The position numbers and the translations under genes are program-made. Shown here one piece after another: positions 1-8,028 of a stretch of DNA of 64,000 nt; the first letter of the stretch is position 1, and each line of letters begins with the position of its first letter. The stretch is taken from positions 124,001 to 188,000 of the forward strand of contig NZ_JAHRCU010000006.1 of NCBI RefSeq assembly GCF_019083995.1, written 5' to 3'. The stretch is from Roseococcus sp. SDR (GTDB lineage Bacteria; Pseudomonadota; Alphaproteobacteria; Acetobacterales; Acetobacteraceae). The notes under the pieces are model-generated. The model ran no database searches and was not told where the DNA came from. It worked only from the letters and a program-made list of their open reading frames with translations.

Positions 1-1528
1 GGTTGTTCAGCTCCATCGCGCGGTTCAGATACCAGTCGAGCGTGAGGTTTGTGCCCTCGCGCGGGCTGACATTGAGCCGGACCCGGTGCACCGCGCGGTT
101 AGACTGAGTCAGCAGCTTGCCCATGGTGATGCCCTGGAGCCATTCGTCGAGGCCGCCGGAATAGAGCGTGTCGAAACGCTCGTAGCGCGTGGTGCCGGGA
201 TTGTCGCCGCTGAAGGCGGCGTAGCGGTAGGACAGGCTCGGTTGCCAGGGCAGGTCGCGCGCCAGGAACCCCACCTGCCCATAGCCACCCCAGGCCGACA
301 TCGGGAAATTCGTGTTGGACTGATGCGCCAGCGCGCCCTCGACCCAGAGTCCCGGCAGCACCGCCGGGTCCGCCCACCGGCCGCGCGCGGCGAGCGTCAC
401 CAGCCCCTCGCGCCCGCCAGGGGAGAGGCCGTTCGGCACCGCATAGCCGGTGTTGGATTGCGGCACGTAGATGATGTTTGCCGCCGCATGGCTGTGCGCG
501 TCGAAGTTCCAGCGCAGGCTGCCGCCCAGCATCTGCGTGCGGGAGAGGATGTCCTCCGTCCGGTTGGGCTCCAGCCAGAAGCCATGGAACACCCAGTTGC
601 CGGCGCGGGCCGTCACCAGCCCTGCGAGGTCGGCCGCGGTGCGGGGCGAGAGATAGACGCCGGGCAGCCAGCCCGCATTCAGCCGCTGCGTGAAACGCGC
701 GATGAGGAAGCCGTCCTCCAGCGTGAAGGGCTGCTTGCCGAAGGAGGCGTTCACGCGCAGGTCGTTCTCGGTGGGCGCGTAGATCACGCCGGCATAGGCG
801 CGGTTGAGTTCGTTGGTGGACCGGGTGTCATCGCGGAAGATGTCGCGCCCGGCGGTAATGGCGCCAAGGCCGCTGACGGCGCCGTAGAGGTAGAAGGAGC
901 TGTCCCGCAGCTGCGCCGCGCCGCCGATGCCGTATTCCGCATAAGCCTCGCCCCAGCCCGTCCGCGCGCCCGTGCCCGCGCCCAGGGGCGGGTTCAGCAC
1001 GAGCGGGCTGCCGCGCGTGAAGACCGCCGGCCGGCCGAACCAGGGGCTGCCATCGCTGAAGGCGCCCAGGCCGCCATTGGCGATGAAGGTGACGAGGCTG
1101 CGCTCATCCCGCCAGATGGTCGGGAAGGCGCGGATGCCTTGCGCGGCGAGGATGCCGGACGGCCCGGCCGCACCGGGGGCGAGGCGCAGGACGATGGTCA
1201 GGCTGCGTCCGCCGCCTTCGACGCGATAGGTGGCGCCGCCCTGGCCCGGCAGCGCGCGCACCCGGCCCAGCGCCGCCTCGGCCAGGATCGCCTCGAACCC
1301 GGCGCCGGGTGCCAAGCCGAAGGCGCGGCGCGCGGCGGCCTCGGTCGCGGCCGCCACGGGCGCACCATCGGCACCTTCGACCCGCACGGCCGCGATGGTC
1401 GAGCCCTCCGCCAGCGCCGGCAGGTCCGCCGTGCCGGGGCCGCCCAGGCCCGTGGCATTGCCCCCCATCTGCGCCCGCGCGGGCGTGGCCAGTGCCAGCA
1501 GCGCGAGGAGGAGAAGCGCCCGCCTCAA
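1..1528 (-). CDS. Alginate-export-family outer-membrane porin, C-terminus outside window
   Basis: The reverse frame is open from 1528 to the window edge (about 509 codons), so the C-terminus is missing. A TTG start at 1528 overlaps the stop of the upstream SDR gene and gives a signal peptide of about 20 residues (RRALLLLALLALATPARA then Q); no ATG fits as well. The body has beta-barrel character, and segments such as RYAAFSGDNPGTTRYERF resemble the Alginate_exp porin family (PF13372). That family name covers many substrates, so alginate export is not implied. It is the third gene of an operon with two short-chain dehydrogenases and probably admits or exports the same compound across the outer membrane. 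The family call rests on pattern recognition. Confidence 0.7.
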   Translation of the reverse strand, partial: MRRALLLLALLALATPARAQMGGNATGLGGPGTADLPALAEGSTIAAVRVEGADGAPVAAATEAAARRAFGLAPGAGFEAILAEAALGRVRALPGQGGATYRVEGGGRSLTIVLRLAPGAAGPSGILAAQGIRAFPTIWRDERSLVTFIANGGLGAFSDGSPWFGRPAVFTRGSPLVLNPPLGAGTGARTGWGEAYAEYGIGGAAQLRDSSFYLYGAVSGLGAITAGRDIFRDDTRSTNELNRAYAGVIYAPTENDLRVNASFGKQPFTLEDGFLIARFTQRLNAGWLPGVYLSPRTAADLAGLVTARAGNWVFHGFWLEPNRTEDILSRTQMLGGSLRWNFDAHSHAAANIIYVPQSNTGYAVPNGLSPGGREGLVTLAARGRWADPAVLPGLWVEGALAHQSNTNFPMSAWGGYGQVGFLARDLPWQPSLSYRYAAFSGDNPGTTRYERFDTLYSGGLDEWLQGITMGKLLTQSNRAVHRVRLNVSPREGTNLTLDWYLNRAMELNN

Positions 1529-2319
1529 TGCCCGAAGAGGCGCACCACGCTGCCGCCGCCATGCACGTTGATGGTCTGCCCGCTGATCCAGCCGCCGGCG
1601 GGCGAGGCGAGCCAGAGCATGGCGTTCGCCACATCCTCGGGCGTGCCCGGGCGGCCGGTCAGCGTGTCGGGGTGCATCATGCGCTCCTGCGTCGCGGCAT
1701 CGATGCCGGCCGAGGCATAGCCCGCGGTGATGACGGTGCCGATCAACACGGAATTCACGCGCACCTTCTTGGCCAGCGCATGCGCCAGGCTCACCATCAT
1801 CTGGTTCAGCGCCGCCTTGGCCGTGGCATAGGCCAGGATGTCATAGGCCGGCACGGCGGAGGAGAAGCTGCCGGAATTGATCACCGCCGGGTTCTTCGCC
1901 TGCAACAAATGCGGCACGCAGGCGGCTGTCATCCGATAGGCGCTGATGGTGTTCAGCTTGTAGCTGTCCAGCATCTGCGCCTCGGTCACCGCCAGCGGGT
2001 CGGGGTTCACGCCACCCCAGCCGACGTTGTTGACCAGCGTGGAGAGGCCGCCGAAGGCCGCCACAGTGGCGGCAACCAGGGCCTGGATCTCGGCCTCCCG
2101 CGTCACGTCGCAGGCCATGCCGCGCACGTCCCGGCCGGTCTCCGCGGCGATGTTGGCGGCGGTAGCGGCGGCCTTCGCGCCGTCGAGGTCGGCGATCATC
2201 ACGCGCGCACCCGCGCCAGCGAAGGCGCGGGCGATGCCGGCACCGATGTTCTGCGCGCCCCCGGTGACGATGGCGGCGTGGCCGTCCATGCGGAAGGCGG
2301 CAAGCGAATCATAGGCCAT
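1525..2319 (-). CDS. Short-chain dehydrogenase/reductase (SDR)
   Basis: A 264-residue classical SDR that oxidises or reduces a hydroxyl/keto group with NAD(P). It shows the cofactor motif TGGAQNIGAGIA (residues 19-30), NNVG at 97-100 in place of NNAG, and catalytic Tyr164/Lys168 in YATAK. The ATG at 2319 is preceded by AGGAGA; the frame is open further upstream but lacks a better start. It lies 17 bp after the HdhA-like gene and overlaps the start of the porin gene, so the three are probably one transcript. The substrate cannot be read from the sequence; the neighbouring HdhA homologue suggests a cyclic alcohol or steroid-like compound. Confidence 0.85.
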   Translation of the reverse strand: MAYDSLAAFRMDGHAAIVTGGAQNIGAGIARAFAGAGARVMIADLDGAKAAATAANIAAETGRDVRGMACDVTREAEIQALVAATVAAFGGLSTLVNNVGWGGVNPDPLAVTEAQMLDSYKLNTISAYRMTAACVPHLLQAKNPAVINSGSFSSAVPAYDILAYATAKAALNQMMVSLAHALAKKVRVNSVLIGTVITAGYASAGIDAATQERMMHPDTLTGRPGTPEDVANAMLWLASPAGGWISGQTINVHGGGSVVRLFGH

Positions 2320-2336
2320 GATGGGTGTCTCCTCTT

Positions 2337-3098
2337 TCAGTCCAGTTCCTGCACGCCACCGCCGCTGACGGTGAGCACCTGGCCGCTGACCCAGGTGGCA
2401 AGCGGAGAGCAAAGGAAGAGCGCCGCGTTTGCGATGTCCTCCGCCGCACCCAGGCGGCCGAGCGGCGTGTGCTTCAGCATCGCGGCCTCGATCTCGGGCG
2501 TCAGCACGCTGGCCAGCGCCTGCGTCTTGATGGCGCCCGGGGCGATGGCATTCACGCGGATGCCCATGGGGCCGAGGTCGAAGGCGATGTTGCGCGTGAG
2601 GTGGTTCGCAGCCGCCTTGGAGGAGGCGTAGGAGGCCATGCGCTTGTTGGTGTTCTCACCCGCCATGGAGGAGATGTTCACGATGGCGCCGCCGCCGACG
2701 GCCTGCATGTGCGGCGCGGCCAGCTGGCAGAGGCGGAAGACCGAGTAGACATTGAGGCGATAGGCCCATTCGAAATCGGCCATGGGCATGTCGAAGGGCT
2801 TGGGCCCGCCGCCGCCGGCATTGTTCACCAGGATGTCGAGCCGCCCGAAGCGCGTGACAGCCGCCTGCACCAGGGCCGATAGCGCCGCCTCTTCCGTCAC
2901 GTCGCAGGCCAGGCCCAGGGCTTCGCCGCCCGCGTTGCGGATGCCGGCCGCCGTCGCCTCTGCGGTCGCCGCGTCACGGTCGCTGACGATGACGCGCGCT
3001 CCCGCGCGCGCCAGCGTCTCAGCTGAGGCGCGGCCGATGCCAGCTCCCGCCCCGGTGACAATGGCGACTTGGCCGGCCAAGCTGATCTCGACGGTCAT
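2337..3098 (-). CDS. hdhA: 7-alpha-hydroxysteroid dehydrogenase-like SDR
   Basis: A 253-residue SDR that closely resembles E. coli HdhA as I recall it, including the segment VNNAGGGGPKPFDMPMADF (residues 91-109) and the C-terminal WVSGQ...GGGVQEL. The Rossmann motif TGAGAGIG is at 15-22, Ser143/Ser144 lie at the catalytic serine position, and Tyr157/Lys161 sit in YASSK. The ATG at 3098 has GGGAGA upstream. HdhA-type enzymes oxidise the 7-alpha-hydroxyl of bile acids, but in an environmental alphaproteobacterium the real substrate may be another alicyclic alcohol. It is the first gene of the operon and lies downstream of the palindrome at 3164-3180, which probably controls it. Confidence 0.8.
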   Translation of the reverse strand: MTVEISLAGQVAIVTGAGAGIGRASAETLARAGARVIVSDRDAATAEATAAGIRNAGGEALGLACDVTEEAALSALVQAAVTRFGRLDILVNNAGGGGPKPFDMPMADFEWAYRLNVYSVFRLCQLAAPHMQAVGGGAIVNISSMAGENTNKRMASYASSKAAANHLTRNIAFDLGPMGIRVNAIAPGAIKTQALASVLTPEIEAAMLKHTPLGRLGAAEDIANAALFLCSPLATWVSGQVLTVSGGGVQELD

Positions 3099-3163
3099 TT
3101 TCTTGTCTCTCCCCGTGACAGCGACCGGCTTGCCGCCTGGATGACAGGGCCGCAAGAATGAGG

Positions 3164-3180
3164 GTGCCCATTTTGGGCAC
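3164..3180. promoter_or_regulatory. Perfect 17-bp palindrome, candidate operator
   Basis: GTGCCCA-TTT-TGGGCAC, two perfect 7-bp arms around 3 bp, lies 66 bp before the hdhA-like start and upstream of the divergent regulator. Its size and symmetry suit a dimeric winged-helix repressor, and the regulator encoded next door is the natural candidate. Binding is inferred. Confidence 0.5.
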
Positions 3181-3311
3181 ATCCGAGGGAAGCCCGCAAG
3201 ACGCGACGTACCGCCCCTGCCCGAGAGGCTCCCCCGTCACCGGAGGAAGAGTTCCGGCGCGCCTATGCCGAGCGTTTCGCCGAATACCACCTCGCCTGGT
3301 CGGTCTTCTTC

Positions 3312-3743
3312 GTGGGGCACATGGCCGATCTGCGGGCCCATTTCAGTGACCTTGAGGATGCGCTGCTGCTGGCGGCTTTTGGCCTCGGCCCGCTGGCGGA
3401 GAAGCTGCGGGGGGCGCGCAGCTCAGGCGATGCCGGGGCGCTGACATACAATGGCCGCCCCACAGGCCCAGGCTGGACAAATGCGCAGCGATTGGCCGAG
3501 GTCACCGGGATCCCACGCGAGACGGTGCGCCGGAAGTTGGAGGGATTTCGCCGCCGCGGGTGGGTTGAGCAGGACGAGGACCGTTCCTGGCGGATTGCCG
3601 TCCTGCCCGACGGAAGAGCGCCCTTGGCCGCGGACATGAAGGCTGCGAACGCCCAGTTCGTCGCACGGCTGGCGCGGTTGATGGCGGAGTTCCAGCGCAT
3701 CGAGGCTGCAGCCTTAGGAGAAGCCGGAGCGCCAGGGCGATAA
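3312..3743 (+). CDS. Winged-helix DNA-binding regulator, start uncertain
   Basis: A protein of about 143 residues with a helix-turn-helix near residues 55-80 (NAQRLAEVTGIPRETVRRKL) followed by a wing-like EQDEDRSWRI. The GTG at 3312 is used because no ATG, GTG or TTG exists in frame between there and the stop at 3159. The upstream codons from about 3243 nevertheless read like protein (EEFRRAYAERFAEYHLAW), so the true N-terminus may be longer, reached by a rare start or lost through a frameshift. An ATG at 3158 in another frame would need a single frameshift to join it. It is divergent from the hdhA operon and probably regulates it through the palindrome at 3164-3180. Confidence 0.65.
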   Translation: MGHMADLRAHFSDLEDALLLAAFGLGPLAEKLRGARSSGDAGALTYNGRPTGPGWTNAQRLAEVTGIPRETVRRKLEGFRRRGWVEQDEDRSWRIAVLPDGRAPLAADMKAANAQFVARLARLMAEFQRIEAAALGEAGAPGR

Positions 3744-3886
3744 ACGAACGGGTTTGGCGCGGCTCTCGTACCTTCTTCTTCGAAGTGCCATCCAAGCCCG
3801 ACTTCAATAGCGGGGGCATCGGATGTTCCTGGGGCCTGATCCGGCGAGGCACCAGTCGGGTCGATCGGGTCGTGGCCGCGCCCTAA
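3743..3886 (+). pseudogene. Possible fragment of an unidentified protein
   Basis: Directly after the regulator stop, another frame reads about 47 residues of protein-like sequence (segments WRGSRTFFFEVPSKPDF and GCSWGLIRRGTSR) ending in TAA. There is no start codon or ribosome binding site. It could be the tail of a gene broken by deletion, or a chance frame. I do not recognise the family. The rest of the gap up to 4019 shows nothing definite. Confidence 0.2.
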
Positions 3887-4019
3887 GCGACCAACAGCAA
3901 ATCAAGCTGTCTGCGCGTCCCCGCATCTCGAAATCCGTCTCCAGGCCATAGGCTTAGGGACCCTTTGTGATCCGGATCTCCCGAGAATACGGCGGGAGCA
4001 TCCCACCCTGCTGCCGCGT

Positions 4020-4709
4020 TCACCCGTCTGCCTCCAACAGGCGGTAGCCCACCCCCGGCTCCGTTCGCAGGAGCCTCGCGGCTGGGCCAAGCTTTGCACG
4101 AAGCTGTCCCACATAGACCCGCAGGTACTGACTGTCCTCGACATGCGCTGGCCCCCAGATCTCGCCCAGCAGGCGGCGCTGGGTGACGACACGGCCAAGA
4201 TTGCGCGCAAGCGCGGCGAGCAACTCCCATTCCCGAGGCGTGAGGGCCATTTCCTGCCCCAAGACACGTGCGCGCCGTCGTTCCAGATCCACCTCCAACG
4301 GGCCGGCCGTGACCAGCGGTACCGGCGCCTCCACCAGCAAGGCCCGTCGCGTCGCCGCCCGGAGCCGGGCCAGCAGTTCGGCCAGGCCGAAGGGTTTCTC
4401 GACATAGTCATCGGCACCGGCATCCAGGGCCGCCACCTTCTCCGCCTCGCGGTCGCGCGCGCTCACCACGATGACCGGCACCTGGCTGAAGGCGCGCAAT
4501 CGCGCCAGCGCCTCCTTGCCGTCCATGTCGGGCAGGCCGAGGTCGAGCAGCACACAGGCCGGGCCGCGCGCGGCGGCCAGACGCAGCCCTTCGCGGGCCG
4601 TCTCGGCCCGCAGCGGTGCATAGCCCGCCGCTTCCAGCGCCGGGCCGAGGAAGCGATGGATCTGCGGTTCGTCATCCACCACCAGGACGGAAAGGGGGGC
4701 CACCGTCAT
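4020..4709 (-). CDS. kdpE: Response regulator of K+ limitation
   Basis: A 229-residue OmpR-type regulator, the cytoplasmic partner of KdpD that activates kdpFABC transcription under low K+ or osmotic stress. The receiver domain has acidic residues near 11-13 (VDDE), phospho-acceptor Asp56 in LLDLGLP and a conserved Lys in EKPF. The C-terminal winged helix carries LTPREWELLAALARN and SQYLRVYVGQLRAKL, typical of KdpE. The start overlaps the kdpD stop by 4 bp, so the two are translationally coupled. It is the last gene of the kdp cluster. Confidence 0.95.
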   Translation of the reverse strand: MTVAPLSVLVVDDEPQIHRFLGPALEAAGYAPLRAETAREGLRLAAARGPACVLLDLGLPDMDGKEALARLRAFSQVPVIVVSARDREAEKVAALDAGADDYVEKPFGLAELLARLRAATRRALLVEAPVPLVTAGPLEVDLERRRARVLGQEMALTPREWELLAALARNLGRVVTQRRLLGEIWGPAHVEDSQYLRVYVGQLRAKLGPAARLLRTEPGVGYRLLEADG

Positions 4710-7393
4710 GCGGGGAAGCGCAGCGTGATGCGCGTGCCGCGTCCGGCGGCGATGGGGCTCTCGGCCGTGATGCGCCCCCCCATCGCCGCCACCAGCCCGC
4801 GGCAGATGGAGAGTCCGAGACCGGAGCCGGCCGCGATGCTGTCCGCGCGGGCGGCGCGAAAGAAGGGGTCAAAGATGCGCGGCAGATCCTCGGGCGGGAT
4901 CCCAGGGCCGTCATCCTCCACGCGCAACATCACCTCCGCTCCCTCGCGCACCGCTGAAAGGCGCACCCCGCCCGTCGGCGCCGAATACTTCAACGCATTG
5001 TCCAGCACGTTCTCCAGCACCCGGTCCAGCAGCGCCGGATCAAGCCGTGGGTGCGGCAGACCCGCGCGCAGGTCACGCTGAATCTCCCGCTCGGGATACG
5101 TCAGCGCGGCACGCTCGGCCGCCGCTTGCATCGCCTCGGCCAGATCCACCGGCTCGCGGCGAGGCGTCACCTGGCCGGTCTCCAGTCGCACAATGTCGAG
5201 GATGGCGGACATCCAGCGCGCGAGGCGCGTGGCTTCTTCCTCGATGCTGGAGAGGAGATCGGCGCGGGTGGCCTCGTTCAAGGCAGGGCCCGCGCTGCGC
5301 AGCGTCTCGGCGGCCCCGCGGATGGTGGTGAGCGGCGTCCGCAAATCATGCCCCAGGCTGGTCAGCAGCGCGGTGCGCAGCGCCTCCGTCTGGCCGCGCG
5401 CACGGGCATTCGCGGCAATGTCGGCGAGGCGCGCGCGCTCCAGCGCCACGGCGGCCTGGTCCAGCAGGGCTTCGAGGGCGCGGTCGGCCTCGGGGTCCGG
5501 CACTTCGGCTCCGGGGCGCAGGCCGAGCAGGCCGAGTGTGACGACTTCACCCTCGCGCAGGGCCGTCAGTGGCAGGAAGCGCCAGGCGCTGGTCGGCAGG
5601 GTCGCGGTTCCGCGCCCGGCGGGGCGGCCACGGGCCAGGGCCCAGCGCGCGGCGGCCATGGCGCCGTCATCGGGCGCCGCATCGGCCGGGTACGCGGCGC
5701 GCGGCACGGGCTCGGCCGGCAGGGCTGCCTCGCGCGCGAATTGCCCGGGCAGGCTCGCTTCCAACGCCTCGTCCAGCGGCAGCAGCAGGCAGGCGGGGCC
5801 GCCGGCGATGCGCGCCGCTTCCTCCACAACCGCCATTTGCAGCTCCGGCATCGAGGCTTGGGCGTTCAGCCGGCGCGAGAGCGCGGTCAGGCGCCGCAAG
5901 GCGGCCAGGCGCAGCGCGGCCGAACGCACATTCCGGCCAAGCCGGCCAGTGGTTCCGGCCAGCAGGGCGGCCACCGCGCCGAACACCACCGCGCCCAGCA
6001 CATCCTGGGCGGAGGCGATGGTCAGCGTGTAGCGCGGCGGCAGAAAAAGAAAGTTCCAGGCGAGAAAGGCCAACACCGCGCCGGCTCCCGCTTGGAGCGG
6101 CCCCACCGTGGCGGCGATGGCGACGATGGCGGCGAGATAGACCATGCCGAAGGCGGCGTCTGGGACCATGCCATCCAGCAGGGCGCAGGCCAGCGTCGCG
6201 CCGCCCACCAGCAGCGGCACCACAAGCCAGGCGGTCCAGCCCGGCCAGGCGCGGGGCGGCGCTGGGGCGCGCGCGGCGGCCGGGCTCGGCACCACATGCA
6301 GCGTGAATTCCGGCGCCTGGCGGGCGAGCGAGGCAATCAGCCGGCGCCCCAGCATGCGCCGCCACCAGACCGGCGCGCCGCGGCCGAGGATGATGTGGGT
6401 GGCACGACGCGCGCGCGCATGGGCGATGATGGCGGCGGGCAGGTCGGTCGCCGTCGTCACCTCGGTCTCGGCGCCCAGCTGCTGCGCGAGGGCGATGCCG
6501 GGGCCGGGATCTTCGGCCTGGCCCGGCTGCTCCACATGCAGGGCCAGCAGGGGCGCGTGCAGCGCATCGGCCAAGCGTCGGGCCTGGTGCAGCACCGGTT
6601 CGGCCGCGGCGCCGCCGGGAATGAGCGCGAGCACGCGATCCCCCACCGGCCAGGGGCCAGCCACCGCGTTGCGCCGCATCCAGGAGGTGACGTCGGCATC
6701 CACGCGGTCGGCCGTGCGGCGGAGCGCCAGTTCGCGCAACGCCGCCAGGGCGCCCTCCTTGAAGAAGCCGCGCAGCGCGCGCTCCGCCTGTTCGGGACGA
6801 TAGATCTTGCCGGCACGCATGCGTTCGAGGAGCTCGGCGGGCGGGATGTCCACCAGCTCCACGGCATCGGCGCCCTTCAGCACAGCATCGGGCACCGTCT
6901 CGGCCACGCGCACCCCGGTGACGCGCGCCACGGCCTCGGCACTGCTCTCCAGGTGCTGAACGTTCATCGTGGTCCAGACCTCGATGCCGCCGTCGCGCAG
7001 CTCCTCCACATCCTGCCATCTCTTGGCGTGGCGGCTGCCGGGCGCGTTGCTGTGCGCGAGCTCGTCCAGCAGCAGGATGGCGGGGCGGCGTGCGAGAGCG
7101 GCGTCGAGGTCAAATTCGTGCAGGACCCGGCCGCGATAGGCGATGGCCTTGAGCGGCTGGCGGGGCAGGGGGGCGATGGCGGCCTCGGTCTCGGCGCGGC
7201 CATGGGTTTCGACCAGACCGATCACCACGTCGCGCCCCGCGGCCAGAAGGCGGCGGCCCTCGATGAGCATCTCCATGGTCTTGCCGACGCCGGGGGCGGC
7301 GCCGAGGAAGACCTTGAGCCGGCCGCGCCCCTCCCGCGCGGCGAGTTCCGCGAGGGCGTCGGGGTCAGGGCGTGCGGGCTCAGCCTGGCTCAT
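4706..7393 (-). CDS. kdpD: Sensor histidine kinase for K+/turgor
   Basis: 895 residues with full KdpD architecture: an N-terminal KdpD domain with Walker-type GAAPGVGKT (31-39), a universal-stress-like domain near 240-360, four clustered membrane segments near 375-475, a GAF-like region, the HisKA box with His682 in SLGHDLRTPLTTIRG, and HATPase motifs (NALKYSA, DDGPGIPPED, GSGLGLSI). It phosphorylates KdpE. The ATG at 7393 directly follows an in-frame GTG at 7396 that could also serve. Unlike the E. coli kdpABCDE arrangement, three small membrane-protein genes separate it from kdpC, but all genes run in one direction. Confidence 0.95.
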   Translation of the reverse strand: MSQAEPARPDPDALAELAAREGRGRLKVFLGAAPGVGKTMEMLIEGRRLLAAGRDVVIGLVETHGRAETEAAIAPLPRQPLKAIAYRGRVLHEFDLDAALARRPAILLLDELAHSNAPGSRHAKRWQDVEELRDGGIEVWTTMNVQHLESSAEAVARVTGVRVAETVPDAVLKGADAVELVDIPPAELLERMRAGKIYRPEQAERALRGFFKEGALAALRELALRRTADRVDADVTSWMRRNAVAGPWPVGDRVLALIPGGAAAEPVLHQARRLADALHAPLLALHVEQPGQAEDPGPGIALAQQLGAETEVTTATDLPAAIIAHARARRATHIILGRGAPVWWRRMLGRRLIASLARQAPEFTLHVVPSPAAARAPAPPRAWPGWTAWLVVPLLVGGATLACALLDGMVPDAAFGMVYLAAIVAIAATVGPLQAGAGAVLAFLAWNFLFLPPRYTLTIASAQDVLGAVVFGAVAALLAGTTGRLGRNVRSAALRLAALRRLTALSRRLNAQASMPELQMAVVEEAARIAGGPACLLLPLDEALEASLPGQFAREAALPAEPVPRAAYPADAAPDDGAMAAARWALARGRPAGRGTATLPTSAWRFLPLTALREGEVVTLGLLGLRPGAEVPDPEADRALEALLDQAAVALERARLADIAANARARGQTEALRTALLTSLGHDLRTPLTTIRGAAETLRSAGPALNEATRADLLSSIEEEATRLARWMSAILDIVRLETGQVTPRREPVDLAEAMQAAAERAALTYPEREIQRDLRAGLPHPRLDPALLDRVLENVLDNALKYSAPTGGVRLSAVREGAEVMLRVEDDGPGIPPEDLPRIFDPFFRAARADSIAAGSGLGLSICRGLVAAMGGRITAESPIAAGRGTRITLRFPA

Positions 7394-7426
7394 CACGGGC
7401 GAGGGTAGTCCAGGGCAGGCCGCACG

Positions 7427-7636
7427 TCAGCGACGGCGCCAGCGCCAGGCGCAGGCCGCGCCCGCCGCGAGGATGGCGACGCCCCCCGCGAGGCCGACGG
7501 CCAGAGCCTGCCCAGCCGAGAGCGCGGCGAGGCCATGCATGGTCCAGACCAGGCCGCACCATGCCATCAGCAGGATCAGGACCAGCGCCCAGACCTCGCG
7601 CGCGGACTGCGGGCTCAGGCCGGTGCGCTTGGTCAT
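7427..7636 (-). CDS. Small two-helix membrane protein in kdp cluster
   Basis: 69 residues with two hydrophobic segments (about 15-33 and 42-64) and a basic C-terminal tail WRWRRR. Its ATG overlaps the stop of the preceding small gene in an ATGA junction, and kdpD starts about 30 bp later, which supports co-translation. I do not recognise the family. The context suggests a part in K+ transport or in membrane sensing with KdpD; that is inference. Confidence 0.6.
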   Translation of the reverse strand: MTKRTGLSPQSAREVWALVLILLMAWCGLVWTMHGLAALSAGQALAVGLAGGVAILAAGAACAWRWRRR

Positions 7637-7863
7637 CGCAGGAGCAGCCCGTGCGGCGGCAGGCTGCGTGGCCGGGCCAGCCAGCGCAGAAGGGGCGGCG
7701 GGGAGAGCGGCCGGTTGGGCAGGCCGCAGCGCGAGAGATCGGCCCCGGGCGCCTCGCGCCGCCGCAGGTCGCGCAGCACGCGCGCCAGGCCCCAGAGCCA
7801 GAGCAGCGCGAGCGCCGGCGCGAGGGCAATGAGAAGGTGTTGAAACCGGATCGGGTCTTCCAT
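7633..7863 (-). CDS. Small single-helix membrane protein in kdp cluster
   Basis: 76 residues: a short N-terminal segment (MEDPIRFQ), one strong hydrophobic helix at about 9-29, then a basic and proline-rich tail. The ATG at 7863 has AAGGA upstream; an earlier in-frame ATG at 7917 is possible. Its stop overlaps the next small gene (ATGA). It follows the outer-membrane protein gene after 165 bp that hold no gene. The family is unknown. Confidence 0.5.
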   Translation of the reverse strand: MEDPIRFQHLLIALAPALALLWLWGLARVLRDLRRREAPGADLSRCGLPNRPLSPPPLLRWLARPRSLPPHGLLLR

Positions 7864-8028
7864 GGGTCCTTGCAGGCCCAGGGCCTGCGTCTCGGGGAGG
7901 AGCGGGATATGCGCCAAGCCCGCGCAAGCGCGCGATCGGCAAGGCCCCGCTCTGGCGTAAGGGGGGCGTCAAGGCGGCCCCCTCCGGCGCCAGGGGCGGA
8001 TGCCGCCGCCGGAGGGCATCGGCCATGG

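Noticed and set aside
86-1720. 544-codon forward frame opposite the porin
   Set aside because: Low-complexity product; the reverse frame has a signal peptide and porin motifs.
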